Positions 23,186-36,580 are shown, numbered from the stretch's first letter. The stretch is DNA of 64,000 nucleotides from Karalla daura (GCA_029224185.1 CM055201.1:4121418-4185417); one strand, 5' to 3'. The notes: a model not told the origin generated them from the sequence alone. Numbers and translations are program-made.

Positions 23186-23633
23186 AAACAATCCTAGTCA
23201 AACGTAAAACACATCTATCTATCATTAGGAGCTTATGAGCAGAGTTACAGTACCATAGCAGATTCTTATGGGGAACTATTTCCACCTCTTTTGTGTGCGT
23301 CACAGGAACTAGCCGTGACATGTGGATTTAGTGGTTTCACTGTTCTCGAATTGTTTTGCACCGCACCGGCTGAGTGATTGGCGTTGTCAGGAGATCTTCT
23401 CCAAGTCTCCCGTTTCCTCCTGATGCTGCGCGACACACTTCCTCATAGCATGCGACACGCTTCCTGATCCTGTGTGACATACAGTATCAGGAGTGACGCG
23501 ACTCTCGTGCTGACCTGTTGATCCCCACGCACACTCCCAGGGACACATTCCTCTGGATGTGTTGACACACTCACCGGGATGTATGAACACTCACTCACAG
23601 GCCTGTGAATAACATAAGAAGTTGACCGCTATC

Positions 23634-23649
23634 GGGGGGGGGGGGGGGG
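23634..23649 (+). repeat. G16 homopolymer
   Basis: Sixteen consecutive guanines, potentially quadruplex-forming on the + strand. Confidence 0.95.
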
Positions 23650-24021
23650 TTTCCACCCCTTTTTTTCCTGATGCAAACACGTGGCATCGATTGTTTTCTT
23701 TTGGCTCGACTCTCCCACTTTAATCCCTCTTCTTCTTGCCAGCGAAGGGAGAGGGAACGAGGGGAAAAAAGAAAGATGGTAGTGTCAGCGAGGAAGCACA
23801 CGGCAGCTGAGGGTCATTAATCACTGTCAGAGCAAAGAGAGCGAGAGAGAGAGAGAGACGCAGGATGAAAGACATGAGAGATGGAGTGCAGCAGACATGG
23901 CAGGAATCTCTCTGCAGAGATGAGATGAATCAACCTATTCAGCTGCCTCTGCTTTGTTGTTGATATGAGGCTGTGACATCACATCCTGTTCAAGATCGAG
24001 ACCCTGAGGCAGCAGTGGAAG

Positions 24022-24048
24022 CAGCAGCAGCAGCAGCAGCAGCAGCAG
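24022..24048 (+). repeat. (CAG)9 trinucleotide repeat
   Basis: Nine perfect CAG units. No supporting coding frame of useful length surrounds it, so a polyglutamine gene is not inferred. Confidence 0.95.
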
Positions 24049-24299
24049 AGCCCTGGTCAGGAGGGAGGGGAAGTGAATGCATCATGCGCTGACAAACGCA
24101 TATGGATTGTGCATTGAATTACTGCCAGTCTGGCAGCTCCCAGAGGCCCGGAGTGCCTCGTGGAGACAGCAGAGTTATGTATCATGAAAATGTTCGGACT
24201 CCAGTGGGAAGGGGGGCCTGTCAGATTCGGCATGGACGCACACAGCTACAAAAATCACAGATCAGAGAGGTCAGAGTGTGACTGAGCGCCCTGTGTTGT

Positions 24300-26080
24300 G
24301 TAGATATGTGTGCTCACATCTAAATGATACATTTCTACATTTTATAGTTGCCTAAGTACATGTGGAATGTTGTTATCTACAAAGGTTCTTGCCTTTCATG
24401 ATATGTTTCTCCTGATATTTTTAATAGCAAATATACTTATCGTTCCTATCATTTCTAGTGATGCTCTTAATGTGCTCCGCCTGCTGTTGCAGCAGAGCAG
24501 ATTTCCAGTGTGGGGCCAATTAAGGACTGTTTCATGTTATGCTTTGCCCAGCCATGCTATGTTACCTTAGATCAACCTTACCTCATTGTACCGTATCACA
24601 TCTTGGTGTTTTTCTTCGTTTGCTAAATTATTTTTTCTGGGTAGCTGCAGAGATTTGTTTTGGGATTTAAATCACAACACAGGACGTACGTAATTCCTGC
24701 TGGATCGTCAAGGTTGTTTCATTTTACTTTTTTTTTTTCCATGATTTACTGCTGACATTATTGCTTCATGCAAGTCTGGTGTAACATCTATTATTTGATA
24801 TTCTATATGACTGGTGTGGATGGATTACTAATATGAATCACCATGAGACCCAGAAATATAAAGTTCCTCAAAGGGAGACGGAGAACAAGTGATTTACAAA
24901 GGAGATATGTTTTCTGTACAAGCAGAGAGCAGAGAAGTTTAATTTCAGCTCGGAGAGAAGGGAGGAAATGAAATGCAGAGGAATGAGTTCGATGGAGACT
25001 CCTTTCTCTCGCCTGCTTCATACCACAAGTCTGGCCCGCTGCACTGTGGTCGACTCCTCAATATGAACCAGATACCCGAAATCACGGAAACGTTATTATT
25101 TTGGCCGTCCTGCAAATCTATAACATCCCTTTGCTTCAAAAGTGGAACGTGCGGATCCCCTGCTCTGAATATATATTTTTCTTACCTCAGGCTCAGATGT
25201 TGTGGTGGTAGAGGGGGGAAAAGAAAAAAAAGAAAAAGAAGAAGAAGAAGTTAAGAGTATGATGAATGTGTTCTGGCCAGAGGAGAGTGGGTGGTCTGTA
25301 TCTGTCAGCGCTGCTATTACAGCAGACAGCGGAGTTACAGGCCAATAAGCCACGCTATCATCACCATCATCAGCAGCAGATCCTCTTACAGCAGCTCTCA
25401 GCTGTCCACATCACAGGCCCGGCAGCCCAAACATGCACTCATCCACAGAGCGCCCGCACTCGAGTGTCTCGCATTAAAAAACACGTGGCCGTGCCACTGC
25501 GTGCTTTCAATCGGGGCCGCGTCCCCAAATGGCCAAAAACACAAAAAAGAAATCTTTCAGTAAAAGTAGGACTACTACACTGAAGAAGTGCTCAGTTCCC
25601 ATTAAAGCCAAGTACCTCGAAAACATGCTGAAGTGCAATAGAGTTAGGATTGTGTAAACGTAATTATGATCTCCACCCTCACTAAAAAAAACCCCCAAAA
25701 AAACAACGGGAGCAAACAGAGCTTTAGTGCCATTTTAAAGTTTCAGAAATCAACCCGATCAACTGGACTAATAACAGTTAAGCAATTCTAAGTGTCATTT
25801 GTCAGTTGGTATCTTCAGAGCAAGATATGTGGCAGTCCACTAAAAACATCATCTACAACATTTTTTGGAGAACTGTCATTTTGCAGAGCAGTGGGGACAT
25901 CGGGATTGCAAATACTGCAAATATTCAGAGGGCAAATTGTTAAGGAACTTCCCTGGTGAGATACATCTTCATGGATTAGTGTGAAAAATGTCCTGCACGG
26001 CTCTCCAATATTAAATCAAGGTGAGCACAGGTAATATTGCTGATTCATAACATTTAGCGATTACATCTGGGATCTTGCCC
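24300..26080. other. AT-rich noncoding DNA, no gene seen
   Basis: No recognisable exon. A short purine run with gaagaagaagaag occurs at about 25220-25253. Frames at 24973-25254 and 25266-25583 are short and lack any known domain. Confidence 0.4.
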
Positions 26081-26600
26081 ACGTTCCCCCCGTGGTAAAT
26101 CACAAACTAACAACTGTCGAGGGCATGAGCGGGGAAATTAAAATAAGACGAGCGAGTGTAATCCTCATGCTCTCCCTGCTACTTCTTGTTTACCCCTGTT
26201 TTCCTGGAGCCGTGTGACGCTCGTTTGCAAGAATTTTTATGAGAGATTTACTGCAGCAGCACAAGCCCGAGCTATAATTACTGAGTTAAATGGTCGAGAG
26301 GAAGCTGCGGAGCACAGCGGTGCGGGGCGAGCGCTGATTCACGGGTGTGACAACATGAGAGCAACACGCTCGAATAGATGAGAAACCCGGGCAACACTTT
26401 GTAATCAACCAGAGGGGAGTAATGAAGTCAGCTGTGAGCCAGCCCCGCAGTGTTACAGTGATGAGGCTTCTGTGCGGCCACGCACATGCGCACACACACG
26501 CACACACACGCACACACACGCACACACACACCAACCAGATCACACGGCGTTATCTATCCTCTGTCACTTTGCGTGGCTCTCAGAGCCAGTAATGTGCGGA
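26080..26600. promoter_or_regulatory. Candidate conserved noncoding element
   Basis: Unique balanced-composition sequence with several AT cores (gagctataattactgagtta, tttgtaatcaaccag). It is followed by a decameric tandem repeat, four units of cacacacacg, at 26491-26530. It has the texture of developmental enhancers. Conservation is untested. Confidence 0.3.
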
Positions 26601-27600
26601 GTCAGATTTACCCTCAATACGTGACTTCAGCTGAGTAGTTTAAAAGACACCTAGAGTGGTTCAATGGAGGATTCATCCGTGCTCTCTGGTGTTCACATAG
26701 AAGCTATGAAACACTGGTCTCACCAGAAATACCTCTGATGCTGTTTTACAAGCCCTTTGAAAATCCCTTTTTAGGTATGACGATGTAACAGCATGTTTCT
26801 GCACAGATCTGGTGCCCTTTAATTATCTGGCAACCACACCACAGGTCTGGCTGTCTTGCCTGCCAGTCCCATGAATGGTCTCGTGACTTAAGTTCTTCCT
26901 CAACAACGCAGCTTATCAACTTTTTCCTGAAGTGGTAACTGAATAGATACGGCCATGGAGCGTGTATACGTCCAGCCCTATGAGTTTGAGACAGAGGAGG
27001 ACTCAGGAGGATACACTGACAATCACTGACAATTCACCAGATACTTTACCAAACTCATGCCTTGCAGTCATATGTCATTCACTTGTGTACCTGAATGGAG
27101 GTGGGAAGATGGAAATTATTTTGGGGGTGAGGGATGGTACGATTTTAGTCTCTGGTCAGATATGCACTTCATTTTTTAAACCTGCATTTCTGCATTTCTT
27201 TGTATTGGAATGATAAATCGATCATTTTGGGATGTGCTGTACCTCTACATGCCTCCAGGAATAGACTGCCATTATTCAGCAAAGCAAAGGTATAAATGGT
27301 TTTTCATTCAGCGTAACATGGAAATTTCAGGGACATACACACTCCCTACTGAAGGCCAGAGGTACTGGCTGTCTGACTGTACCTCAGGGTTTCATAGTGC
27401 AGTTATATGTCAGATCTTCACAACTTAATATGTATCGCTAAACAGCTAAACTGAACTACATGGATTACGTGAACAGCATACGCGCCAGTTCAGCCATACT
27501 GGCCATAAAAAATGATGATCGACGCTAAGTTGGATTGTCCAGAAATTACATCATTAATATTTATCACGTTTTATCATTATTCGTATCATACTTTTCATGG
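26600..27600. other. AT-rich noncoding stretch, no gene
   Basis: No recognisable coding exon, repeat or motif cluster stands out. Confidence 0.4.
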
Positions 27601-28300
27601 TGACAGGTGGGACCCTGCGTCACCTGTCTCCCTTGTAAAGAGCCCAGGAGAGGGAGAAACGGAGCGTGGATCCAACTACTACTGCCTCCCTCTGCAGCTC
27701 AGGTTTGACTCTCTGACAAGCCAGCATTGATTTATGACTCCTGTGAGCAGACACAGCCAGCAGACATGGCTGTACAGGGTGCACGGGCGCGCGCCCGCCC
27801 GCCCGCCCGCGTGCGTGTCTTGTGCTCACGTGATTGATTATCCTGTCTGTCTTGTCTGTGCCATTTCTGAAATGTAATCTCGCCGAACAGCATGAAAGGT
27901 GTGAGACCCCTGAGAAAACCCCCCCCCCGGCCCACGTCTGCCGAGCGCAGCCTCTCTGTGTGTCCCTCGCCTGCGTTGTATTTGCATACCTTTGCTCGGG
28001 CATGCTAGGAAATTGAATTCCACCTCCCTCTTCCTGTAAAACTCTCCCCGGGATTAAACCGTCACTGTGTGATTTACTGTAACCTCCCTATAAACAGCGT
28101 CATCCACTCCACGCAGCAGTGATTGATGCGCCCAGCAAGTGTTTTGTGCTCTGTGCCACACTGTCACGCCAACGTACATTTCAATTTTCGTGCCGTGCGA
28201 TGACAACAACAACACTGTGTGCAATGGGGGATTGTTTGCCCAATGGTGGTGAGAGTCAAATAAAATATTTCTGAATTGAACTGAAGCACCCCCAAAAAAA
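27600..28300. promoter_or_regulatory. GC-rich segment and candidate regulatory block
   Basis: A (GCCC)n and CG-alternating run at 27786-27815 is followed by a C-rich run at 27919-27928. After that comes unique sequence at 27990-28150 (gggattaaaccgtcactgtg, cagtgattgatgcgccc). Frames across the GC-rich part are not supported. Confidence 0.3.
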
Positions 28301-29990
28301 GATGGAAGTAAGGTTGACTTCACCACAAGAGCTTGCTCATGGGAAAAAACTGGTCATTCGGTATGGTTACATGTCGTGTACGTAAATTACATTTTCAGAT
28401 AATAACAGTGCTTTCAGTTTTATCCTAAATGACTAAAAGAAGGCCCAGAGTCTCTGTCGGAGGCGACTTGGCCCTTCCTCTGAACACGGGACTGAGCAGC
28501 ATAAAGTATGTTTAGCTAACATCAGCATATTCGGTAAACTATTTTACAACCTACAATTAAGTAACATTGCTTCCAAAGTCAAGGCCCCCATGCATTTGCT
28601 TTGAAGGAGAGGGATATGACAAACAAGTAAAAACACCTGTTAGCATTAGCATTAAGGCATTAAAAGCGGTAGTTACTGCTAACTAGCCTGTGCACTGTGC
28701 ACTAAACACAGTTAAGATAAAGTTAAGCGTGAGACTACCGTTCAAAATATTTTCATAAAAGCGTCATTATAGTATATATACCGACCAGATATTCCTCCCT
28801 CTGTCTCTACACAGTCTGTATTCCTGTGTATTGTTTTCCAGAATAATGAGGGACCATTTCCAACATTTCTGGTGCACCAGAAAAAAAAAGAAAGAAAAAA
28901 AAGCCAGACTAAACTTTTCATCTCGCACTTCTTGCATCACCAAACATATTCCCAGGTCTGACTTTGAGTGCAATGTTATCATTACCGATAGCACTGACAG
29001 CTAAAATGACTAAACATGTCATAATAAATTGCAATGATCCTTAAAAGCTTCCACATTGATGCAGTCCCAACAGCAGAAACTCCAGCACAAGTCTTAATTT
29101 TTCTTGCTGTTTATATATATATATATCTATATATGTATGTGTGCGTGTGTGTATATGTGTGTGTGTGTTTGCCTCTCTGCAGCTGATGATAAATGAGCGC
29201 TGCGGATCTTGGGAGAGCTTGCACAGGAAAGAAGAATAATGGGTGTTTAAGCACACTTGTAAATTACCAACACATTTGTCTTACACTGTCCCCTTAGGGA
29301 TGTCTGACAGCACAGCACACAAAGTATATAAAGCCTGCATACATCTGTTCCACATAGCCTCATTGGATCTGCTAACATCACTTAAATACAAACTGTCATG
29401 CCACGTACCATAATTCATACTTTGACAAAGCTCATAAAGCACTCTTTGCTGTCTTTGCACCTGCATGTGTGTGTGTGTATGTGTGTGTGTGTTTAGATGA
29501 TAGAGCCTGTCTCAGCAGGTGTGTGGCGGGTCACGCAGAGGGCACGGTGATGTTTATCTCTAAGTACCACAGACAGGCATGCTGGACCGCCTGGTGGGAA
29601 AGTGGGATTACAGCTATCTGGTCCTCTGCGGCCTGCTGAGCTCCAAGCCTGTGATTTCCCGCTTACACGTTTGCATCAGCTGCACACATGGTGTCTGCCA
29701 CTTTGTTATGCAAAGGTGTCTGACCCACACACACACACACAAACACAGAGCCACACCAACACGCACACACACAAAGACGACGATGATGACATGTTTGGCA
29801 CGGGGTTTCGATGCCTGGTGACAGGGGAGATTGTGAGATTAGTATAACTGAGATTTATTATTATTAATTACAGAAACTCAAATCAGATAAGTGCTCGGCT
29901 CTGAACTTGATGACTTTGCTTTGACTTTTCCTTGGACGGCACTGGGCTGAGTTGTTTTGAGGCGTCTGCCAAAGTTCGGATCATAACACA
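28300..29990. other. Noncoding stretch with TA/TG microsatellites
   Basis: Contains gctagc-type repeat fragments at 28490-28700, a TA/TG run at 29112-29169, a TG run at 29467-29492 and CA-rich sequence at 29727-29774. No exon is recognised. Confidence 0.45.
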
Positions 29991-29999
29991 GCCTTGTGC

Positions 30000-30380
30000 T
30001 TCTCCAGCCGCAACCTGCCGAACAGCCTCCAGAAAAAAGCCGGAGCGCCCGATTCATCATTCCCATTCATAAACAGTCATTAATGTTTATGGCAGGTGTC
30101 GTGACATGTTTACGGCAGCATTATGTCTGCTTTACGAGGCCACTGTCGAGCAAGGCTTTACGACGGCAGGAGGCAGCGTGGGGACCGCTGGCAGCGCGCT
30201 CCAAGAGGCTCTGGGATGTTTAATCAGTTATTCGAGCAGCCCCACAAATAAAAAGAGAGAACAGTGTTTGGCAGAGAAGTCGCTCTGTTTGACGGGGAGA
30301 GCCATCAAACCTTCTCATTAAACTCTCTGGATCCAGGCTCCCCCGGTCTTCAGGGCTTTTATAGGAAAATCACTATTCTC
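30000..30380. promoter_or_regulatory. Candidate conserved noncoding element
   Basis: Unique sequence with cattcataaacagtcattaa, tgtttatggcagg, gacatgtttacggcagc and gtttaatcagttattcgagc. The mix of forkhead-like and homeodomain-like cores in non-repetitive sequence is enhancer-like. No alignment was possible. Confidence 0.35.
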
Positions 30381-30435
30381 AATTTGCTCAATGTTGTAAA
30401 AGTTGTGTTCCGGGTGGTGGCTGTGCATTCTGATG

Positions 30436-30444
30436 GTGTGGTGT

Positions 30445-30495
<51 letters not shown>

Positions 30496-30520
30496 TGGTG
30501 GTGGTGGTGGTGGGGGGGGG
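30436..30520 (+). repeat. (GT)n followed by (GGT)n and G8
   Basis: A compound microsatellite: GT array to about 30494, then GGT units to about 30512, then a G run. Confidence 0.95.
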
Positions 30521-31415
30521 TATGCCAAGGAATCCTCCGCCCTCCTGCTTTATGGCACACCGTAAAGCTGTTGGCAACTTGACAGAGGCAGTATCTTTTT
30601 ATCTGGCTGCTAATTTAAGGATGGAGATTAAGGTTGTGAATTACAGCCCTGACGACGCTTCTCGTATTTGTTGACAGCGACAAAGAGCAGAGGAGTTTAC
30701 AGAGAGCCTCTGCCACTTTTTGAATCTCAGTGTTGTTGTTTGCTTTGTAAAACTTAATCTGGAGTCCAATAGCAGTACATAATTGTCCTTTGTTGTGTAT
30801 ATTTTTGGATCATTCGGTATAGCTATGCAGTAGGTCACACCTTTCAACTGACTCAACTTTGGATGAAACCTTTGAAATGTTCCACATTTATGAACCTATA
30901 GCCACATATGTATGTATATATGCATGTATGCATGTATGTATTGTTACCAGACTGCAAGACTGATAGGCAGGCCATAAAAGATTTCTTTCAGAGCATGGAG
31001 AGCCAAAGGGTGTTTATATTGATGGTTTGTATCTAATTGGTAATTGAAAATAAGTTAGAAGACCTGGAAAAGACAGTAAACAGATCTCTTTCAACATTAG
31101 AAATGACTCATGAATTTACATTCACATTAAATTAAACTGAGTCATTTTTGAAAGGCAAGTGCTCTGTAATTGGTAGTGTCACCGACTGTCACTGCTCATA
31201 AACTAACGAAATATTTCCACCAATTACTTCATTCTGAGAATTCATGTTCTGACAGTTTACATATCTTTCAAATGTCTGACAGGTGCATCACTAATTCACC
31301 TCCTCGCTTTCACAACAGAACCGACTGAGCTCAAGCACACAGTCCAGGAATAAAGTAAGAGATGTCTCTCTTTAAATAGCTAATCCTTGCATTGAAACAG
31401 TAGCTGTATGTGTAT

Positions 31416-31460
<45 letters not shown>

Positions 31461-31500
31461 ACAGGGGGCTGGACATGCGCTGCCCTTCCCTGTGGCCTGG
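30520..31500. other. AT-rich noncoding stretch with a TATG run and a (GT)n array
   Basis: A degenerate TATG tandem lies at 30906-30943 and a (GT)n microsatellite at 31407-31459. No gene is seen. Confidence 0.5.
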
Positions 31501-31960
31501 AAAGCACTTTACAAACAAACGAGAGCAGGGATATTGATAGGGTAATCCCAGACTGATGAATGGCCCAATAATCAGCCGTAACCTGCAATAAATCAGACCC
31601 TGATCAATACGGCGTGCGCTCTGCAGTTGTGGCCAGATCATTACCATGTCACTGTATATCTACCATTAGCACAGGAAGGCGCAGCGCTGCAGGGAGGCAG
31701 AGCAGGGGGGAAGAAAAAGCGCTTCCTTTCTAATGTGTTGGAAATGAGATTGATAGAGAGGTCATTTTTTTCAAAATTTCATTTGTCTGCCTGCTCTCCT
31801 CCCTCCCTCACTCGCTCCTCACTCAGGCTGATTAATGGCCGAACAGCAAAGGCAGTGATAAAGATAGAGAGGGGTGAGCAGGATGTTAAATTATGATAAT
31901 GACAGCACAATTAATGACACGGTGAGACGTTGTGTGGCTGGCTCCACAGCCGCTGGTGGC
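31500..31960. promoter_or_regulatory. Candidate conserved noncoding element
   Basis: Unique sequence with ggcccaataatcagccgtaa, caggctgattaatggccgaa and aaattatgataatgacagca. The dense TAAT/GATTA cores lie outside any recognisable repeat. Confidence 0.35.
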
Positions 31961-33000
31961 GCTGAAGACAACAGTACAGTACAGTGCGGTCCGCCGATGC
32001 TGCTCCAGAGTAGAAGGACAGGCATATACAGAGGGGACTAGTGTGTCCATTTTCAGGCTCAGGCATCACGACAGTTAGCTTGGTCGATCAATGGGTAACA
32101 CTGTTAGGAAGCTGGACTGGGCTTTGACTGTCCAGGCTTTTTTGGTGCATGGTTTGTGTCTTTCCTGTGTTTAGTCTCTCTGCACTCACAGAGTTTAAAT
32201 TGCTCATAGATGTGAGGAAATTTTAAATAATTTAACCTGACCCGGAGCTATTCCCTGTAACTGCCGAAGTAACGTTGGCAAAACTTCCTTTGGCAAAACT
32301 TGGTGAAAATGGCTTTCATCCACCAGCTCCTATTAGCGATGATTTCAATTGATGGATCCAAAGTCCGACACGTTCCATGTTTCTTGCTAGAGAAATATGA
32401 ACATTTGCTGCTTTTCCTTTCAGTTAGTTCAGTCCTTTTTCAATGATATTAAGATCATTTTTTGTTTTGGACAAACTTAATTTTTCAGTCTTTATTTCCC
32501 TTAGGGGATACCTAAATAATCTGTCCATCCTTCGGTCTATCATAATATCACACGAAATGCAGGTTTTTTTCTTTCCCAAACTGACAAAGGTTTTAAAAGA
32601 TCCATCCATCTACCTAAAGCAAGCATTTAGATGTACTGTCACTTAATTAGTGCATTTAAAAAGTATCATCTACAGCTTCAAGAAAAAAAAAATGGCTTTT
32701 ACATTAATACATTAAGGGATGATTAATAATAATAGTCCATTTATGTGATGCTGTACATACCAATATGACAATCACAGCTGCCATTTCTTTTAGACAGGGT
32801 ACTTTGGCTTTTAGCTACAGTATGTTTTCCTGACTTTAAATGCAGGGCTTTTTCTCGTGATGAAGCATTTCTAAACCATCTGAAATCCCTGGAGAATCCT
32901 CCGTCAGCAGTCAGGTGTTTAACCAAGCCGAATGTCTCTCCAGTGAAACGTTGGGCATTTTATGAGAAACAGACGCGACCAGAGAAACATCTGAAGCGGA
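31960..33000. other. AT-rich noncoding stretch
   Basis: No recognisable exon. A small direct repeat of ttggcaaaactt occurs at 32275-32302. Confidence 0.4.
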
Positions 33001-33750
33001 GCCACCGCGCTGGAATGAAACGTCCCTGAAACCGGAGCTGGGATTAGAGGTCAGGACGTGGTCAGAGCGTCCAGCACATCCACGGAGCGGGCGGAGATGG
33101 CTCTGTGGGCGGGGCCGCGGTGCAACGGGGGGAAATAAGGATCAGATCGACTGGCGGAGGACGGGTAAAAAGGAAGTGAGGATGACAAGGTGCACGCAGA
33201 GGAAGAGCATGTGGGGAGATAAGATAGCACGGACGTGAAGAGAGGGGAGGACGGAGGAGAAGAAAGGTAATTTGAGAGGGAGAGCGGTGGAGGAGGTTGA
33301 GGCCGGGCTGACAGTGGGCCATTCATCCTCCATGCTAGAGGAGACAAACTGCTGGCAGAGGCAGACAGGCCCCATAAATCACTTGGCAGCACACACACTC
33401 CGTCTCACACACACTCACGCACACAAAGACACAGTGGAGCACGTCCTTGGCCACACACACGCACTGAAATCCACATGCATCCACCTACAGAAAACACACA
33501 CCTACAGCTTATTCTAAAAAACGTCTGTCTCTTGTTCTCAGGCGTTCCCATGCGGGGCTTTTTGTTCGCTCGCTGCTTCTGTGATTTCATTCTGAGGGAA
33601 TTTTGCCCTCATAACTCGTAAAGTTACTGAGGAAGATTTTTACATGAGAAATAAGGGAGACGGCACAATGATTGGAATTAAACAAGCTCTTCATCAATTC
33701 TATGGTTTGCAGCGCCACAAAGCAGAGCAGTGTCTAGTTATGGAAGACTG
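33000..33750. other. Purine-rich block with CpG-rich left part
   Basis: 33000-33120 is CpG-rich unique sequence. 33120-33330 is strongly purine-rich on the + strand, and 33380-33500 is CA-rich. The frames there have the low complexity expected from base bias. No gene is called. Confidence 0.4.
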
Positions 33751-33754
33751 TACA

Positions 33755-33900
33755 AGAATCAGAATGAGAGTGTGAATTATTGATCCCAGGGGGAGAGGAG
33801 CTTTGTTATTGCTGCTCGATCAACAATAAAATAAAAAATGTTGAGATTATTATAAATTAGAGATTAGAAACAATGATTTATTTGATTGCAGAATCAGAAA
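33755..33900. mobile_element. LINE 3'-end-like dispersed repeat fragment
   Basis: The segment gaattattgatcccaggggg followed by AT-rich sequence, with agaatcagaaataatgctg at its right, resembles the tail of a common teleost retroelement repeat also seen at 19785. Confidence 0.4.
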
Positions 33901-34299
33901 TAATGCTGTGAGATGACAAACCACCTGCTGCTCCTGGACCAATCACTGCTTGCCCTGTTTCACCACCTGTGTGATGTCATCTACAGACAGGTACAAAGAC
34001 TAGAATGTGAGCAATGTATGTAAATGCTCCCCTGACCTCTTGATTTTTGCTACTCCAACACATCCTATTTCCTCCTTCATCCGTACTAAATGACAGCTCG
34101 TTTGGTTCATGAGAGATAAGAAAGAAGTGGGTTTTTTTTTGAGTAGATGCAGCATGTCCGCATCTTCAACCCTATAACAGTGCTATCTTCAAGCTTTATA
34201 TGAACAGACAATATAGACAGGGCAGACAACAAAACCAAACACAAGCCCATGAGCATGCTAAAGCGACAGTAACAACAGTGGAGAAAACGGTCAGAAAAC

Positions 34300-35011
34300 C
34301 TTGGCCAGGCTCAGTTATGAATAAGAAAATTCCTGCTTATTCAGGTCTTAATGTCTTCAAGGCAGGATTGAAGTTGTTATTAATTTTCTTCATTCGGCTT
34401 AATTGGTAAATATAATTGAGTGTCATCGACATAGCAACTAAAATCGTTGGATCTGATGATCAACTGGAGGGAGTATATAAGGTGAACAGGACTGGACCAA
34501 GTGGAGATCCTTGTGGGACTCCATGACTGACTTTAGTGTGGGGACAAACTGATCTCGACTGATAGATAAGACTGGAACCAATATAAAGTAGTGCCTTTGA
34601 CTCTAACTATATCTTCCTGTCATTCTAGTAGAATCTGGTTGTATCGAAAGCGGCCCTAAGGTCTAACAAGGCAAGCACTGAGCCAAGGCCTTTGTCTGAT
34701 GCCATCAACAGTTCAGCAGTAACTTCGAGCAGTGCAATGTCGGTGCTATGATTTACTCTAAAATCTGATTGGAAGATCTCAAATAGACTACTAAGGTCGT
34801 CACAAAGTTGGTTGGCAATGGCTTACTCTAGGATTATTTGTTTTAATAAAGGCTGGATTGGAAATTGGCCTGTCGTTTGATAGGATCCCTTGACTGAGCA
34901 CAGGCTTTTGTTCTTCAAAACAGAAAATAGCCTTCGTTGGAAGCAGAGTAAATCATCAGGAAAGAAGGCAGGGGTTAGTTCAGAAGGTCCAATCACTAAC
35001 CACTGCGGCAC
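34300..35011 (-). mobile_element. L2/Rex-like LINE reverse-transcriptase fragment, degraded
   Basis: The minus strand encodes reverse-transcriptase signatures of the L2/CR1/Rex group. GVPQGSPLGPVLFTLY is encoded at about 34476-34523 and the catalytic YVDDTQLY at about 34410-34433, in another frame. To the right (N-terminal side) are remnants matching the SAAFDT-type domain and LLKQ. To the left is CLEDIKT, typical of sequence just after the catalytic block. Several stops and at least one frameshift break the frame, so it is a dead, 5'-truncated copy. The clade assignment is from memory of motif style. Confidence 0.8.
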
Positions 35012-35039
35012 TGCTTAATGTCAATATTATTGGCATTAT

Positions 35040-35580
35040 TATCATTATTATTATATTTGGTTTATTGAGTCCAATAAAACAGGTAGGTATCCCAGTAGGC
35101 GGCGCACCAAGCAAGAGGCAAACAAGGAAGCCCAAAGATCCAGGAGAAGGTTGGTGCACTGGAGCTCAGGAAGGTCCAGTTAAAAACAGACTCAGGAAAA
35201 GTGAGGCGGTCACAAGAAGAAACCAGAGAGGGGAAAATAACTGCAAAAACAGGAGCGCTGGGGAAGTGTGCAGATACGAGGGTCTGGCAGGTGATGGGAG
35301 GTAAAAACAACAAGAAAGCATGAGAAGCTTGACAAGCATGAAGCAACAAACTGGCCATGGAGGACACCCAGACTCTCAACCGCAGCGATTGGACGCGCAC
35401 GACACACAGCTGCGACACCGCGGGGAAAGCTAGAAATCACACACGAGGGAAAACAGGAAGTGGATGACAAGACGAGACAATATGACAGGAAGTGCCAACA
35501 ACAGGACAGGAGATGGCAATAAAAGATGGAGTGGGACGAGACAAGATCCTGACCATTTCTTTTGCATGCAGGGAAAATAA
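35040..35580. repeat. Purine-rich candidate interspersed repeat
   Basis: A + strand rich in acaggaa, gacaagacgagac and aggagatgg segments begins after ggtttattgagtccaataaa. Similar caggaagtggatgacaagac-type texture is common in teleost non-autonomous elements. I see no target duplication or termini, so the boundaries are uncertain. Confidence 0.35.
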
Positions 35581-35599
35581 ATTCAAATAACACCGCTGT

Positions 35600-36580
35600 A
35601 GTCTTTGGATTTTCCACTTAGTGCAGTACAGCGTTGCCCTGCTCCTCTCTCCTCTCAGTGGCCAAGGCCGATGCTCTTTCTCTCGTTCTGTCCCACCTTC
35701 CTCTCTGTCCTGGGTAGGGTGAGGAGTGCCAGTTCCTCTTCGCCCAGCCCTGACCTTTCTCGCCGTAACGCAGGCCATGTTTTGACAGTGGGCCACGTGC
35801 TGACCACAGCCTCCAGGCCGGGTGGCCTCCTGTTTTCACTGCGGAGCCTCTGCCTCATTGTTATTTCAGAGATTATGAGGGTCTGAGCTTTTTTTGGGAG
35901 CAGTTAATTAACAGGGTGAGGACACGGTTCACTCAGCAGCTTCTCCTGTGGCCCCACGCATACCTGGCCCTACTGTGGCTGTGGGGATCTGCTAATCCAC
36001 CTTAAATTATTCCAGCCTGACGGATATCGATGGAGACGTTTAGTGCTGCTTCAGGCTCCTTGTCGCTGCCAGGAATTGGGTTGCTAGAGAAATACTGAAT
36101 CTTGCGGGGCAAATTTAACCACACTTGACCCGGGCACAAAATCCTGTATGACTGATTTCTGTTTTCTTACAAATTCATCCAGAGGAGAAAAGGTTTTTGA
36201 TAGTTTTTGAAGTGACACACAAAGACCCATTATGAGGCAGTAAATGCTCTGGCTGAGCACTGGAGCCCATAAAGACGTCCGACTTCCCTCCAACACAACC
36301 GAGCTGAACGGCGCTGGAATCTGGCAATCAAAGCAGTGAAAAAATTAATCTGAAACACATCTTTCCTCTTTTCCTCTCCTGGCTGTTCTTATTATTTCTA
36401 ATAATGCAACAGGCATTTATTAAGCTGAAAATTACAGTGAATGGACAACTGACTCCAAATTCTTCATGATTCCATCAAAAACAAATAATTTCAACACACA
36501 GCTGAATACGAACACGATGTCTCAGCCAAACTTTTGCTGAATAAGAAATCATCTCATAATCAAGATGAATTACTTTGTTT
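35600..36580. promoter_or_regulatory. Unique noncoding DNA with possible regulatory segments
   Basis: Segments at 35890-36030 (gcagttaattaacagggtga) and 36290-36440 (gaaaaaattaatctgaaaca) carry TTAATTA-type cores. No exon is recognised. Confidence 0.25.

Noticed and set aside
24022..24048. Polyglutamine-encoding exon
   Set aside because: The CAG run is not within a supported coding frame with splice sites.
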